A stretch of 64,000 nucleotides of DNA from Podaxis mareebaensis (Eukaryota > Basidiomycota > Agaricomycetes > Agaricales > Agaricaceae), in the NCBI GenBank assembly GCA_018524725.1, contig JAEUWP010000459.1:186001-250000 (forward strand). The letters run 5' to 3'. Below the pieces are notes generated by a model. That model did no database searches, was not told the DNA's origin, and saw nothing but the letters and a program-made list of their open reading frames with translations. Positions 22,011-33,050 of the stretch are shown here, one piece after another. Numbering within the stretch: the first letter of the stretch is position 1; every line of letters starts with the position of its first letter. The position numbers and the translations under genes are program-made.

Positions 22011-22270
22011 GTTGAGTGTTTTGCTTGGCCAGTATCTGGTTCTACAGCATGGAGGGCAGCTGCCTCTTGAAGCTCTTCAGCTTCAATATCTCATTGTTCA
22101 CACTTTTCTTGGAGTCTGGCACTTTGCCTGACTCCTTCATCATTTATGGCTGCCAGTCGATCTTGCAGATGTTGTATCTCTGCTCTTCTTGGTGCTGGCA
22201 AGTCATCTCCTTTGGGGTTGATACAAAAGTCAGCCTGTACATACTCCCCACTGGGGTGCTCTTCCCCCAG

Positions 22271-22627
22271 TCAATCACTCTCATAGTATTGTGAGAGACA
22301 GTTGGTGATCTTGTTGCGTTCTCCTTTGACATAGGTTATGTCAAAGTCAAACCTTGACATATAGTTGAGCCATTGTTGTTGTTGGCTCAACAATTTCAAT
22401 TGAGTTTTGAAAAACTCAAGTGCTTTATGGTCAGTAATGATGTGGATTCGGTAACCCACCAGCTTATCCTCCCACTTCAGTAGTGCTTCAAAGATAGCCA
22501 ATGTTTCGAGTTCATGCACAGCATAGTTCTGCTGTGCTGCAGAGAACTTTTTGGACATGAATCCTGCTGGGCGACAGTCCACCCAGCTGGGGCCTTGTCC
22601 ATACATGGCACTGACACTGGTTTTCAA
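22271..22627 (-). pseudogene. Chromovirus C RNase H
   Basis: 118-residue open stretch with the Ty3 RNase H pattern: 'SVSAMYGQGPSWVDCRPAGF' preceded by the DAS box, 'SKKFSAAQQNYAVHELETLA' (catalytic Glu) and 'YRIHIITDHKALEFFKTQ' (catalytic Asp), closing with the pre-integrase 'RFDFDITYVKGERNKITNCL' and 'LSQYYE'. All acidic residues are visible. It follows the RT by a short gap with a stop, and leads into the integrase zinc-binding region at about 22,000-22,270, which I could not read cleanly. Confidence 0.85.
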
Positions 22628-22675
22628 AGCGTCACAGATAACCCATATGGGTTCTCTGTTCTTTGGATCTATTGG

Positions 22676-23625
22676 TCAGATCATGGGTGTTTTACAACAG
22701 ATGTGTTTGATCATATCAGAGCATCTCTGATGTAACAGTTGCCAGTGGAATGGTGTTCTGTTCTGTGTTATGGCCATTAATGGGCCAGTATACACAGTTA
22801 CATCCAGCAGAAAGTTGGACATGTATTTAACAAGTCCAACAAATTTCTGCACATCATTATAGTTGTGAGGGATTCTCCACTTGTGGATCTGGGATAGTTT
22901 ATCAGTATCAGGGTGGATACCATTATTGTCTATTACATGACTGAGACAGTCTACTTGGTCTGCATACAGTTCTACCTTCAACTCTTTGACATAGAGCTGT
23001 TGTTGGCAGAGTCAGTCTAATACAAGCCATAGATGCTGCTCATGTTCCTCCACAGAATTAGAAAATATAAATATATCATCCAGGTATATGTGGATGAATA
23101 TGCCAATGACATCTCTAAAAATAGCTGTCATCAATCTTTGGAATGTGGCAGGGGTGTTACAGTCCCCTTGCTGCATGATATTACTGACATAAGTTCCTGC
23201 AATGGTGGAGAAGGCTGTCTTCTCCACATCCTCAGGTTGGACTCTAACCTGTTCATATGTGTTGGCTAGATCGATCTTAGAGCAATATCTCGCTCTAGCC
23301 ACGTCTTCATGGATTACTTCTTGATCAGGTAAAGGAGTTACATCCTTTACCATGTTATCATTTTGCTCCTTCACATCGATGACTGTACACAGTCATCCAT
23401 CCTTCTTGGGGCTGCTTGCATAACATTGTGGGGTTCCCACCACCCTGCATCAACATAATGGTTGACTTTTACATGGAACTCCTCCCATAATGACTGCAGG
23501 CATCTGGGCAAGCGATAGTTATATTGCTTGTTCTCCTTGATGAGGTGAATCTCATGATTCACCTCTTGGAATGGGGGTAGGTGAGATGGTGTTCCCTGCA
23601 TCATATTGTGGTAGTTGTGCATCAA
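22676..23625 (-). pseudogene. Chromovirus C reverse transcriptase, broken
   Basis: Start of the domain at 23371-23625 ('KENKQYNYRLPRCLQSLWEE', the usual entry before the fingers), then 23012-23374 with 'YCSKIDLANTYEQVRVQPED', 'KTAFSTIAGTYVSNIMQQGD', 'NTPATFQRLMTAIFRDVIG' and the catalytic 'IYLDDIFIFSNSVEEHEQHL'. The thumb at 22676-22981 contains 'KVELYADQVDCLSHVIDNNG'. Both catalytic Asp residues are present, but stops at about 23370, 23010 and 22980 separate the parts. This is the replication enzyme of the element and is not functional as it stands. Confidence 0.88.
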
Positions 23626-23699
23626 CTACTGCTTAATCTGTGGTATTTTGTGCTGGTTCTGGTCACCCAAATTATCAGGTGGTTTCTTTGTTTTGAATT

Positions 23700-24219
23700 G
23701 AGCACATGTGTCCTCAATTCATTTTATGCAGTTGTCTTCCATTGGTAGACAGACAACTGTCATACTATGGATATAGTCCCTGAGGGACTGCTCAGGGTAC
23801 CTTATCCTGGTGAATTCTTCTGTGTGGACAATATTGTCCACACTGCTTGGGGTGTATCCTGTAGATGGTGGGTGTCCATCTGTGGGTCTTTTCATTGACC
23901 AGACACCTGATACCATGGCATTCCATTTGTCAGGCATCTGTGGGTCATAGTACCAGTCATACATTGCCTTGGTGACCAGTGTTTCAATGAGTCATTTGTG
24001 GACTGGTGGTCTTCACTTTTGACAAGCTAGTAACTCATCTTCAACTGAGATGATAGGGTGGAATTTAGGTTCACTCACATATTGTGGATGGGGGAGTTTC
24101 TCCCCATAGTCTTCATCTCTTGTCCTTGAGGGGATCTCCTCAAGGATATGGGGATAATTGTGGGGAAGTTTTTCCCCAACATGTAATCCACTTGCTTCAG
24201 TGACATCCTCTACTGTCAC
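23700..24219 (-). pseudogene. Chromovirus C protease-RT linker
   Basis: Two open stretches (23719-23964 and 24013-24219) lie between protease and RT. They are hydrophilic, with 'HVGEKLPHNYPHILEEIPS' and 'PDKWNAMVSGVWSMKRPTDG', and no catalytic motif. This matches the position of the divergent spacer between PR and RT in Ty3 elements. I recognise no domain. Confidence 0.5.
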
Positions 24220-24252
24220 TTGATTTTTAGTGGGCTCTTTGCCTCCATATAG

Positions 24253-24821
24253 TCATGTTGACTGATGTTTATTGGTCAAACAATGGTGACAGAGCCACAT
24301 ATCTGAATTACCAATGGTGTCAGTAGCTGGAAAGCTGACTCCATCTATCATAATGGCTTGATTCTTGAAATTGAGCTTCACTGTATGCCAATGCATAAAG
24401 GGAGTTCTGATAATTATGTCATAGTGATCAAAGTTCACTATGTCGAGGTATGATGAAGTTTTTATAGGCCTGACTATTAAGTCAATGGTCATGCCATACT
24501 TCACAGTAGATCTACTACCAACTGTGCTCAGTTGGAGTATGTGTGGATCTTCTAGTTTGCTGACTTTAATGTCAGTGATTTGAGCAAAGGCTGGGGTCAT
24601 CCTGGAGGTTGTACTCCCTGAGTCCCAGAGCATCCAGGCTTCGATGCCATTAACACTGATATATGATGTGAGACATTGTTTCTCACAAGGGGCAATTTGT
24701 GGGCATAATATCTTTCCTTTATTGGTTTGAAGAGTGACTCTTTGAATCCACTGATTTCAAGGCTCATCTTCCTCAGGGTAATCAGTGAGTACATTGATTT
24801 CGCTCTCAACAGGAGTATCAT
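24253..24821 (-). pseudogene. Chromovirus C aspartic protease
   Basis: Retropepsin-type protease. The active-site box reads 'AWMLWDSGSTTSRMTPAFAQ', i.e. the D-S/T-G triad as DSG with the usual hydrophobic residues before it. Later 'FDHYDIIIRTPFMHWHTVKL' is the 'YDIILG.PFL..H' box near the C-terminus of these proteases, here with ILG altered to IIR. A stop near 24597 and another upstream at 24757 split it. It follows an acidic Asp/Glu stretch at the end of Gag (24757-25029). Confidence 0.82.
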
Positions 24822-27498
24822 CGATACTTGTGAGGAAGTTCATGTCCTCACTATCAGATCCATAGTCAGACTCAATAATGGTTACTTCAGTGTATCCATC
24901 TTCTGAGGCTTGTGTTGATGCATGATCTTCATCAACTTTGTCCTCCTCTTCTTCATAATCAGGCTGGTCATCTTCTGCCTGATCATCATCTTCTTTTCCT
25001 GTGTGTGATACTCTGTCTTCAGGTATCACTGTGTGAGCAGCTCAAATCTGTGAAGGTTTACCCTTCAAAGGACACTTGTCTGAGCTAGCATAATGGTTAC
25101 CACCACAGCAATAACATTTTACTGCATTGGTAGGTTTATTGGCATTGTGGTCCAGTGGTTTACTGGGCTGCCTCATGCCTTCGTGGTTGCTTGACTTGTA
25201 ATCCAGTCAAGCTGTTTTATTTTTAGAGTCATGTGAGAATTGCTGTAACTCTCAAATGTGCATTTGCTTTTGCCCATTCGCTACCTTCTTGGGCACAAAT
25301 GCTGTTCGAGATCTATATTGATCTCAAATCAGTACCAGATGATTATTATGCATCAGGGGATCTACTCCCCTATTATTTGGATGAAGAACCTGATGGTAGT
25401 ATGATGTCAGTTTCCATCAGCTTTCGTATGAGACCACATAGGTGAGGAACTCATCTAGCAAGTTCACTTCAGGGGACAGACCTCAATGGAATAGCAGGTC
25501 TGTCCTCATGTCCTCAGGTATTCCTTCCAGGAATAACTCAATGAGGGTGTAATCATCAGGGTGCACAGTCATGCACTGTGCATTATCCATGATGGAGTCA
25601 TAGTATCCTTGCACTCCAATGTGAGGGTTATAATGGACTCATTTGAGTCCTTCTCTTGCTTTGTGCATGGATGTAGGTAGCACGAAGCAATCGTACAGAG
25701 CAAGGATCACTTCCTTGAAAGTCCAATCAAACTTGGTTCAATTAACATTTATAATGTGCCAAATGATCATTCATTTGGCCTCTCCAGCTAAGTAGTAAGG
25801 TAGGGTATACAGGTGCAGCCTGTCCCTTGCATGATCCATTCCACCTAGACCTTTTAATGCAAGGCCTAGGCAGAGTGCAGATATGAAGTTTTTGAGGTCA
25901 CTAAACCTTGGACTCCCACTGTAAGGCTCCAGGCCTTTCTTGGTGGGGGGTTTCCCATTTCTGGGTCTGTACCCCTCTGGGAATTCAAAGGGTTGCAGGA
26001 GATACTCTCGGATAGTTGCACTCAATCAATTATGCATTAGTCATGTATGGTTGCAAATGGTGTTCACAACACCTGGGGACCCAAAGGTCAGTGGTATGTC
26101 TCTAACAAGGGAATATCCTTACCTTGGTCTTTCAGGGGGTTGGTATAATTCCTCCCCTTCATTGGATCCTTCCTCTTGATGACTTCCACAACTGGTCAGT
26201 GGTTGTGGTACTGCTGGGGGATATACTGGAGGAGTGGCTGGGGCTGCTCCTCTTAGTGTGGCTGTGTGTGCCACAGGCAGTGGTAATGACAGTTGTCAAG
26301 GATGCAAGGCTCCTCACCTTAGGTCATTATCATCCAAGGCATCCCCATCTACAGGGGTTGTTCCTATGAATTGGATGCCTTGGTCTGGGATTTTTGACCT
26401 TCCATACAGTCAAATATCTTCATTCCACATCTGCTGGAGTGCTACTCAATCACTCCAGTATTCTGTGCATTCTATACTGGGCTTGGATAGCCCAGTTTCA
26501 ATCTGCTTTTCTCTCTCACCTCCACTTGGGTTAAGATCGATTTTGACAGAGTGCTTTTCTGAACTCTGTATAGGTCTTGGTTGAGTGATAGAAGCATTGG
26601 GGATTGCCCTATTGAGGGCAGTTAGCACTTGTGTTTGGCTTTCTAGATGATAAGAGTATTTGTCATCATTTTCACCAACCTTTTGAGGGGTGAACAGCTC
26701 ATCCAAGGCTTGTTGGGTTGAGTATGTTGTGATACTTGACTCTGAAGGGGTTGGGTCTGCAGAGGATGATGTTCCTCTGATCAGTGCTTTTCCTTTGTCA
26801 AGGGTGCCACCAAGTGCTGCCATAGGGTCAGCATCGGATGGTGATTCTACCTGTGAAAGAGGGTTGTACAGGTGCTCATCACCTGTGTCTTCCATTTGTT
26901 TCCTTGATTGAGCCATAGGCATGGCTTGATAGATTTCATTCATGGGGGTTTCAGGTTGTTCCCCTTTATGTTGCTTTGCTGCCTTATACAGCGAAGCAAG
27001 TTGTTTAATTGTTTTACATAGGAGATTCTTATACATCTCCAATGTAGGGTCTATTGGTATATCCATCAAGCTCTTAAACAGCTTGATAGTATATTCTTCT
27101 GCATGGAATCACAGTTCTGCCCTTCTTACAGGGCTTTTGACATGATTCACATTGAAAATGAGGGAAATTCTTTCTTTGAGTGTATATAATTCACTCGATA
27201 TTGCAGTGTTAAACTTGGGCAATGGTGCCCTGTCAAGTGACAACAGTTGCTCGCTCTCCTCTTCTATTGGTGGCAGAGTGTGTGAGTTGCCTCTGGCTGC
27301 AGTGTTAGATCCCATAGTTGGATTCTCTGCATTATGTTGACTATTGTCGACAGGTTCTAATTTAAATAGTCTGGAGTAGGGATAATTTCCCTTTCCTCCA
27401 TTATTGTCAGTGCAGCTACTGCCACTAGGTGGTGGATCCGATGTGTTATCATGTTGAAGCTTGTTGGGCATTGTCATTCTTGGTTGCCACATGTACAC
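24757..27498 (-). pseudogene. Chromovirus C Gag with zinc knuckle, broken
   Basis: The particle protein starts near 27498 ('MYMWQPRMTMPNKLQHDNTS'), about 60 bp inside the 5' LTR. A 207-residue open stretch (26446-27069) is hydrophilic and Ser/Pro/Gln-rich. The capsid-like part around 25460-26025 includes 'PYSGSPRFSDLKNFISALCL'. A nucleic-acid-binding knuckle lies at about 25044-25130: 'AVKCYCCGGNHYASSDKCPL' (CX2CX3HX6C). A highly acidic tail follows (24757-25029). It is long for a Ty3 Gag, roughly 900 codons including stops. At least eight stops. Confidence 0.75.
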
Positions 27499-27559
27499 AG
27501 TGTTTAGGTGTTATAGGGCATTTTGCTCATGTGTTAGTCCACTCAGTGAACTAAAAAAA

Positions 27560-27800
27560 TGTAAAGCTTTAGGCTTTACAGTTGAGAGACCTCATGCTCA
27601 CACCAAATAGTTCAAACCTGTTTATTGGGAGACTATGTGGCACAAGCAAAGGTCAGTTGTCCCTGACAACTGAAGTGCCCTAATAAACAGTAGGTATAAA
27701 TATATGATGGAGTGATGGGTAAACAAGAATGGTATCAAAGTATAATACAGTGACATGGGTTACTTGATTTTCAAATTAAGTGTAAGGGCATGCCCTTACA
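27560..27800 (-). repeat. LTR of element C (5' LTR in sense orientation)
   Basis: 241 bp. Its right end (27781-27800) is the perfect 20-bp palindrome TGTAAGGGCATGCCCTTACA, and its left end (27560-27580) is an 8-bp inverted repeat around a 5-nt loop. The left LTR of the element has single changes in both. The promoter would lie here, reading to the left. Confidence 0.95.
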
Positions 27801-27805
27801 GATAT
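27801..27805. repeat. Target-site duplication GATAT (right) of element C
   Basis: Repeat of 16667-16671; the interrupted minus-strand LINE continues directly after it. Confidence 0.92.
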
Positions 27806-29043
27806 CTAACTTATCAAGACATGGAGAGAGACAGGATATGAAGAAAGAGAGAGAAAGAGAGAAATCATTGAATGAGAAGAGGGGTAGGAGCAGGGGAGCT
27901 AACTACAAGGAAAATGAAAAGGAAAGACCTTCAGTGTACATCAGGTACTCCATTGAATGCAAGTCACTCTCTGCAATTGAGGCAGTGGGTGGCAAACTCT
28001 TCCTGTGTGATGGGTCCTTGGATCTGGTTGGCAAATGAGAATGCTGCTGGGTTCTGGTCTAAAAATTGTATGATCCAATAAAAGCCATCATGGGCTCCTA
28101 CCAGATAATGGAAATGAAGGCAGTTGTTGAGTATGTGGTCTCATATCTCAAGTGGTTCACCACATGAGCATGAAGTGATGTGGTGTCTGGGGAAAAGGCA
28201 CTGACAGAAGGTGCTGATGGGTATGTGATTGGTGACACAGTGTATGAAGCATGTGCATAATTGGGCATTACACCCAAGGGGAGAATTTAGCCAAGTGCTG
28301 CCTTTGGCATACTTGGGCTGGAGAGGCTGCTTAGCAGGGTTGAGAAGGTGGAGCCAGGAGTGGCCATAGTAGGCTGGGTTGTTCATGTGTTGTTGCCAGA
28401 GTGACAGGCATTTTTGTATATAATGGTTGTGAACAAACCTGAGGGATGTGTGGATGGGCTGGTGTCTAGGGTTGGGGAGATGGAGGGATTTGGCAAGGAC
28501 ATGTGCCTGGTAGTGGATAGACCAGTTGGTGGATAACAGGATTGACCAGAAGTGAATGTGGTTGAGGGAAGAGGAGGATAGCCATTGATGAAGCAGAGGG
28601 GTGACTGCAATGGAGTCTTAGTGTGCACTGTGTGGCCTGTATGAAAAAAGGAGTTTGGCAGAAGAGATTGAGTCAGTAAATACTACAATTGAAGAAACAT
28701 TACAAGAAGTAGTGAGAGAGATAGAGGAAAATAGTCTGAGACAGAGGGCATATGATTCTGAGTCCAAAGAAGTGACTTCACTGCAAGAATGAACAGAAGA
28801 AGAGATAATGTCTGTGGAAGAAGAGTTAAAAACAAGAAAAGCAGAAGTGGTGGAAAAGGAAGAGTTGGAGGGGACAGATCTATCAGTGGTGATGAGAAGG
28901 GAAACAGGGGAGGAAAATGCAAGATCCCAGGTTTGGGAAGCATTAGCAATGTGAAGGGCCATGGTGCCTTCTTTCAAAGGGTCAGGGCATTCGAAGAATT
29001 TAATTTGGTCACTAAACAAGTCCAGCAAGTGCTGGCCACACTG
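27806..29043 (-). mobile_element. LINE (minus strand), RNase H part, right piece
   Basis: This is the coding end of the LINE whose tail lies at 16490-16666. Reading leftward: RNase H ('SQTWDLAFSSPVSLLITTDR', 'EVTSLDSESYALCLRLF', 'VVFTDSISSAKLLFSY'; 29043-28618) and the C-terminal Cys/His module ('YYGHSWLHLLNPAKQPLQPK', 'ITSCSCGEPLE'; 28386-28141), then untranslated tail. Homology to the other copies stops sharply at about 29043 within the RT-RNase H connection, so this copy is 5'-truncated. One stop near 28618 splits the frame. It is closer to copy 1 than to copy 2 in wording. Confidence 0.9.
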
Positions 29044-30350
29044 CTGGAGCATGACTATATAAGACAAGGAGATATTCTGTATTTATGTGTCAAAATATCA
29101 ACAAACACTATCTCTGAAACAAATATCTTGAATATCATATCCCTTAATATTCGAGAGATATCATGCATATCATTTGGATATAAAAAGCTGAGGAAGCCAA
29201 CATATCACCTGAATCTATTTGTGTTAAAGATATTTATTGTATCTACTGGTTATATTAATGGCTCATATCAGAATTATCACTGAGTTACATATGGTGCAAA
29301 TGATAGATAAGATATCCTGTTGGGAGATACACAGAACAATATGTTGGTTATTATAGAAAATATACAGGAATGAGATATTATACATAGCATGTGTTATATA
29401 TAGAATGCCAAGATATTGTGATACATATTCTACATGTTACAATGTACAATATTCTTTGCATGCTGCATGCATTTGCAGCAGATGATCAGAGTGTGATTCA
29501 GGTGTAATTTAGTCCATCCAACAATGAGCCCCAACTACAGGAAAAGTGAAGTCCAAGAAAAGTGGAGTCCAAGCAAAGCAGTCCAAGAAAAGTGAAGGCC
29601 AACATTCTACATGTCTACATTCAGATCTAACGAGTATTTGAACTTCTCATTGAAATCAAAATTCATCCAAGCTTTGGACAGTTTCCACAACAGTCTTTGC
29701 CTTTCATTTGGTGGCAGTGGGAAATGAATTGTTGAGAAAAGGCAGTTGTTGTTATCAAATATTCTCATTGTGGAATGGAGGTGTGGCACCAAGCATGAAA
29801 TGTGAGGTAGTGAACTAATGAGCAGTGTCAAAATATAGTGTTTTACAATGTTGGAATTACTTACACTAGTGCAAATTTTAGATGTCCACAAGTACCTTGC
29901 CTTCTTTTTCTCCTCATGAGTGGCTTTCAGCACTCTTGAATGGCGAGCATGAGGGTATTAGTGTACTCAGTTGTAAGGCAGTTTTTAGGAATGCCCTTGA
30001 GAGTATAGAGAGTAAGGCAGAGCATTTTTGTGTCAGTTGGAAGGAAGCAAGGAGAGGAGAGATCTGCCACTCACACCATACAAATCACTGACAAAGTGAT
30101 GGCTGTTCTCATGCTCTCATTCTCTGCCTCACCCCAGTTTTCTTGAGATTCTCTCTTCATAGTCAGCATCCAGACACATTCCTGTAAGTATTGAGTAGAT
30201 AATGACAGCACCTACAGAATGACATCAACTGTACCCATATTTTTTTTTCATGAAAGAGTGACGAGTCATCCTTAGGCTTGTCTTCTTCCCCACCAGCATG
30301 CAACTAAAAGGTATGAATGTTCACCATTATCTAAAATTTTCCAAAAGACA
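29044..30350. other. AT-rich non-coding stretch with short tandem motif
   Basis: No gene could be supported. It contains dense 'gatatc'/'atatc' words (29060-29420) and a short imperfect tandem of 'gaaaagtg.agtccaa' units at 29541-29600. A 108-codon minus-strand ORF (29607-29933) has no recognisable motif. Element B would be expected to resume after the LINE at 29044 but does not. Confidence 0.6.
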
Positions 30351-30359
30351 AGACTCACA

Positions 30360-30770
30360 CAAATTCCAAAAGCTGTAACATAAAGTCTACTGCCTCCCTG
30401 TACTTCCTCAGTACAAAGGCAAGTTTGGCCTGTTCAACCAGTACACTGGCACTTTGCAGCCTAGAAGAAATCAGAACTCCAGGAAATTGCCCTCGCCCTC
30501 AACCTCAGCAACCAAGGCACAAAAGATAATATCCAGGCAAGAATAAAGAAATGCCTTGACAACCACTAGTCAGAACTTGAGGATGACCCCACCTTTGCTA
30601 GTCTTTTTGGTAGACAGAAGTGGAGTGTCCAGCCTCAACCCATGAATGTGGCACTGTATGTTGATTTTCTTGGCACAACAGTCTCTTGCCTCAGTCAATA
30701 CCCCATAGGATGCATGCATCTCAGCCTGAGCCCATGTTTGTAGAGCCAATACCCCCTTCATGCCTTGGCC
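30360..30770 (+). pseudogene. SAP-domain protein gene remnant
   Basis: A plus-strand frame reads 'KKSELQEIALALNLSNQGTK' then 'DNIQARIKKCLDNH', a stop, and 'SELEDDPTFASLFGRQKWSV'. This is the helix-extension-helix pattern of a SAP domain (Leu-rich first helix, Gly turn, Lys/Arg-rich second helix) with the conserved 'DPRFA.LFG.R' end that I recall from basidiomycete SAP proteins, which bind DNA or sit at the nuclear envelope. The stop looks like a decayed CAA/CAG. Later 'CMHLSLSPCL' ends at another stop. No start was found. Confidence 0.6.
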
Positions 30771-31559
30771 ATCATTCTGCTGCACTTGAACCAGTATGTG
30801 AGGCAATGACATGAACAGCATTTCTTGATGCCCTCCTAGGCAGCCACTCCTATCCCAGTAGCAGGATCTGATGCATGACATGTTTACACTCACCCCTCTC
30901 ATGATCTATTTATTCCTATTTCTGACTCTTCACTGTCTTGCTTTTGTGATTCTCCAGACTAGTGCAGTTTTCCCTGTATTCTAGCTGTATGATATTTCCT
31001 ACCACTCTGTGTGTAGCACTGGAATATTGTCATAGGTGGGATTATATTGTTCTTTGGTGTGCTTGGTGTAGGTGTTGTAGGGTGCTTGTCAACAAGATCA
31101 AAGCTACATGTTCACACAACACAAACATGGATGCCAAAAAGGCCAGTTAGCTCTTGGCTGAAGTCAGATCTAAAGCCAGAACTCATGCATCCGATCTCCA
31201 CTCATATCCATGTGCAGCGGCTTTCTCTCTCTCCTCAGTTCAATTAACCCAACCTGCCAGATGTCCTTCAGCCAAGATTGAGTTTTGTTTGTTGCTCACA
31301 ATCTTGAACTGTGGGCCTCAATCAGCACTTCTTATGGACCCTTCTTTCCTGTGTTGGAACAACTACAACACAAGATGACAATGAACATCAGTCATCACGT
31401 CATGGAGTAACACAAGTGGGGGAGAGTCATTGGAGACTTACATTCTTGAGAATGTCAGTTCTACTCTCACCCTCTGTCACTTTGGCACTTTCCAAGCAAT
31501 ATGCTGAGCACAGCTGCAAGGCTGCTGGCAGTGGGGGAACCTCTGCCAAAGGTGTCACT

Positions 31560-32848
31560 TCTGTGAGTCAGAAACCCATTTTTTGTTGTCAAAGTCACTG
31601 CTGACATAGCCAATAGGATGAGAAGGTCAATCTCACTATGAATGGACTTCGTACTCTGCTCAAACATTTTGCCAACAACTCCTCACTTGACAAAGCTATC
31701 AATGCCTTCAATGTCTTGATAGATGACTCTCAACAAGATCCCAAGTTGTGCCAGTGGTTTAAAGACATGGACAGCTATGTTCATAGGGTGCATCTGAATT
31801 TTCCAGCTTGGTGATTGCCTGCTTATCCTGTGACAGGTGCTCCTTGCACTGGGTTTCATCTTGGAGCCAGAATGCAACAATAAAGGCAAACAATTGCATG
31901 AAAGCAGTCAGTGCTTCTTTGATGATAAGTATCATGGGCACTTCAACAACCTGTTTGATAGTGTTAGCTCTTGGTTCAATGCCATGGGCAAAGACCCAGT
32001 GAGTGTAGTTTTCAGCTGTGCTTCCCCATACCTCCCTGTTAACAATCTCATTAGTTGAATAAGTGATTCAGAGAAGACTGGGCCCATCTTATCAAGGACT
32101 TGCTGTTTGACAGCGAAGAAAGTCTCAAATTCAAGCCAGAACTCTGGTGTGACATCTGTAAAGTTATCCTTCTGCAGATCATTGACAAGGTCGGTTACCA
32201 GGACCATCACCTTCCTCCAGCCACTTAAACCATCTCCCAGGTCGGATATGTTCCTATCCCTCGCATTGAGTATACTGATGATTCCCTTGACCTCATCATT
32301 GAGAACCTTGCACTCCAAGGCTGCAACCCATTCCAAACATCATCTTGTTGGAAGCCCACAACTGTATCAAGTTTTTGCCCTACAATGTGGTTGCCAATGA
32401 TACCCATCATTGCATAACCTTGACATTTGAGCAGATACAAGCTGACACAAGAGACATGGTGTTCTATTACTGCAAGAAGACTGGTATCCCCAAGATGACA
32501 GACTCAGGTTTGGTGGATGTATTACTCAGTGGGCATGGTCTTACCATGAGTACTCCATCAATTGTGCCACAGTCACATCACCATGCTAACCAAGTGTCAA
32601 TTTACTGCTAATGTTACCAGGCCACTGTCATGCTCCACTCGACCACTTGTGACAAGTCATCTGTGTTCAAGGTGGATGATGTCCATGTCAGAGTTGACAC
32701 CCTCAAGTTCTCCATTCAGGACTCTAAGCATGATTTCTTGTACAAGACATTAAAGCCCCTGGCCACCAGTCTTGTGAAGCATCAAATCCAAAAGGCAATC
32801 TGGGATGCATTGACAACAGGCTTTGAGTACATTGACGGACAACTTTGA
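31560..32848 (+). pseudogene. HAM1-like protein gene, decayed
   Basis: Exon pieces in plus-strand order: 'SSLDKAINAFNVLIDDSQQD' and 'PKLCQWFKDMDSYVHR' (31670-31790); 'FDDKYHGHFNNLFDSVSSWF' (about 31915-31980); 'EDWAHLIKDLLFDSEESLKF' (about 32070-32170); 'VGYVPIPRIEYTDDSLDLII' (32240-32330); 'DMVFYYCKKTGIPKMTDSGL'; and 'LVKHQIQKAIWDALTTGFEY'. This is the HAM1-like family of fungi (N- and C-terminal HAM1-like domains, related to lipid-binding folds), linked to hyphal fusion. Introns of about 50-60 nt fit. A one-base frameshift near 32320 and a stop right after 'GFEYIDGQL' (32848) remove the C-terminus. The N-terminus is not recognised. Confidence 0.8.
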
Positions 32849-33050
32849 TGACATTACATATATTTGCTTTCACTACAAAGTTCATGTATTGATATATGTG
32901 CCTCCAAATCTAGTACAAGCAAGTGTGCGGACATTCTTAGTACAGACCAACAAGATGTTTGCATTGAAAGGTGGGTATATACTAGTCACCAGTCTCAGCA
33001 CACCAACTCATAAAGTCTGCAAAAACATGCATACCTCAGTGTCTTCTAAG

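Larger units (their letters stand above)
16672..27800 (-). mobile_element. Ty3 chromovirus C, full-length with accessory gene
   Basis: An 11.1-kb element on the minus strand with 241-bp LTRs differing at six positions (all transitions), GATAT target duplications, a polypurine tract, and the order gag - zinc knuckle - protease - RT - RNase H - integrase - GPY/F - chromodomain - accessory gene. It inserted into a minus-strand LINE. Internal length is larger than usual for a chromovirus (5-6 kb) because of about 3 kb between pol and the 3' LTR. All ORFs have stops, many explicable as CpG decay, so the copy is dead although its LTRs are similar enough to indicate a fairly recent insertion. Confidence 0.95.
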
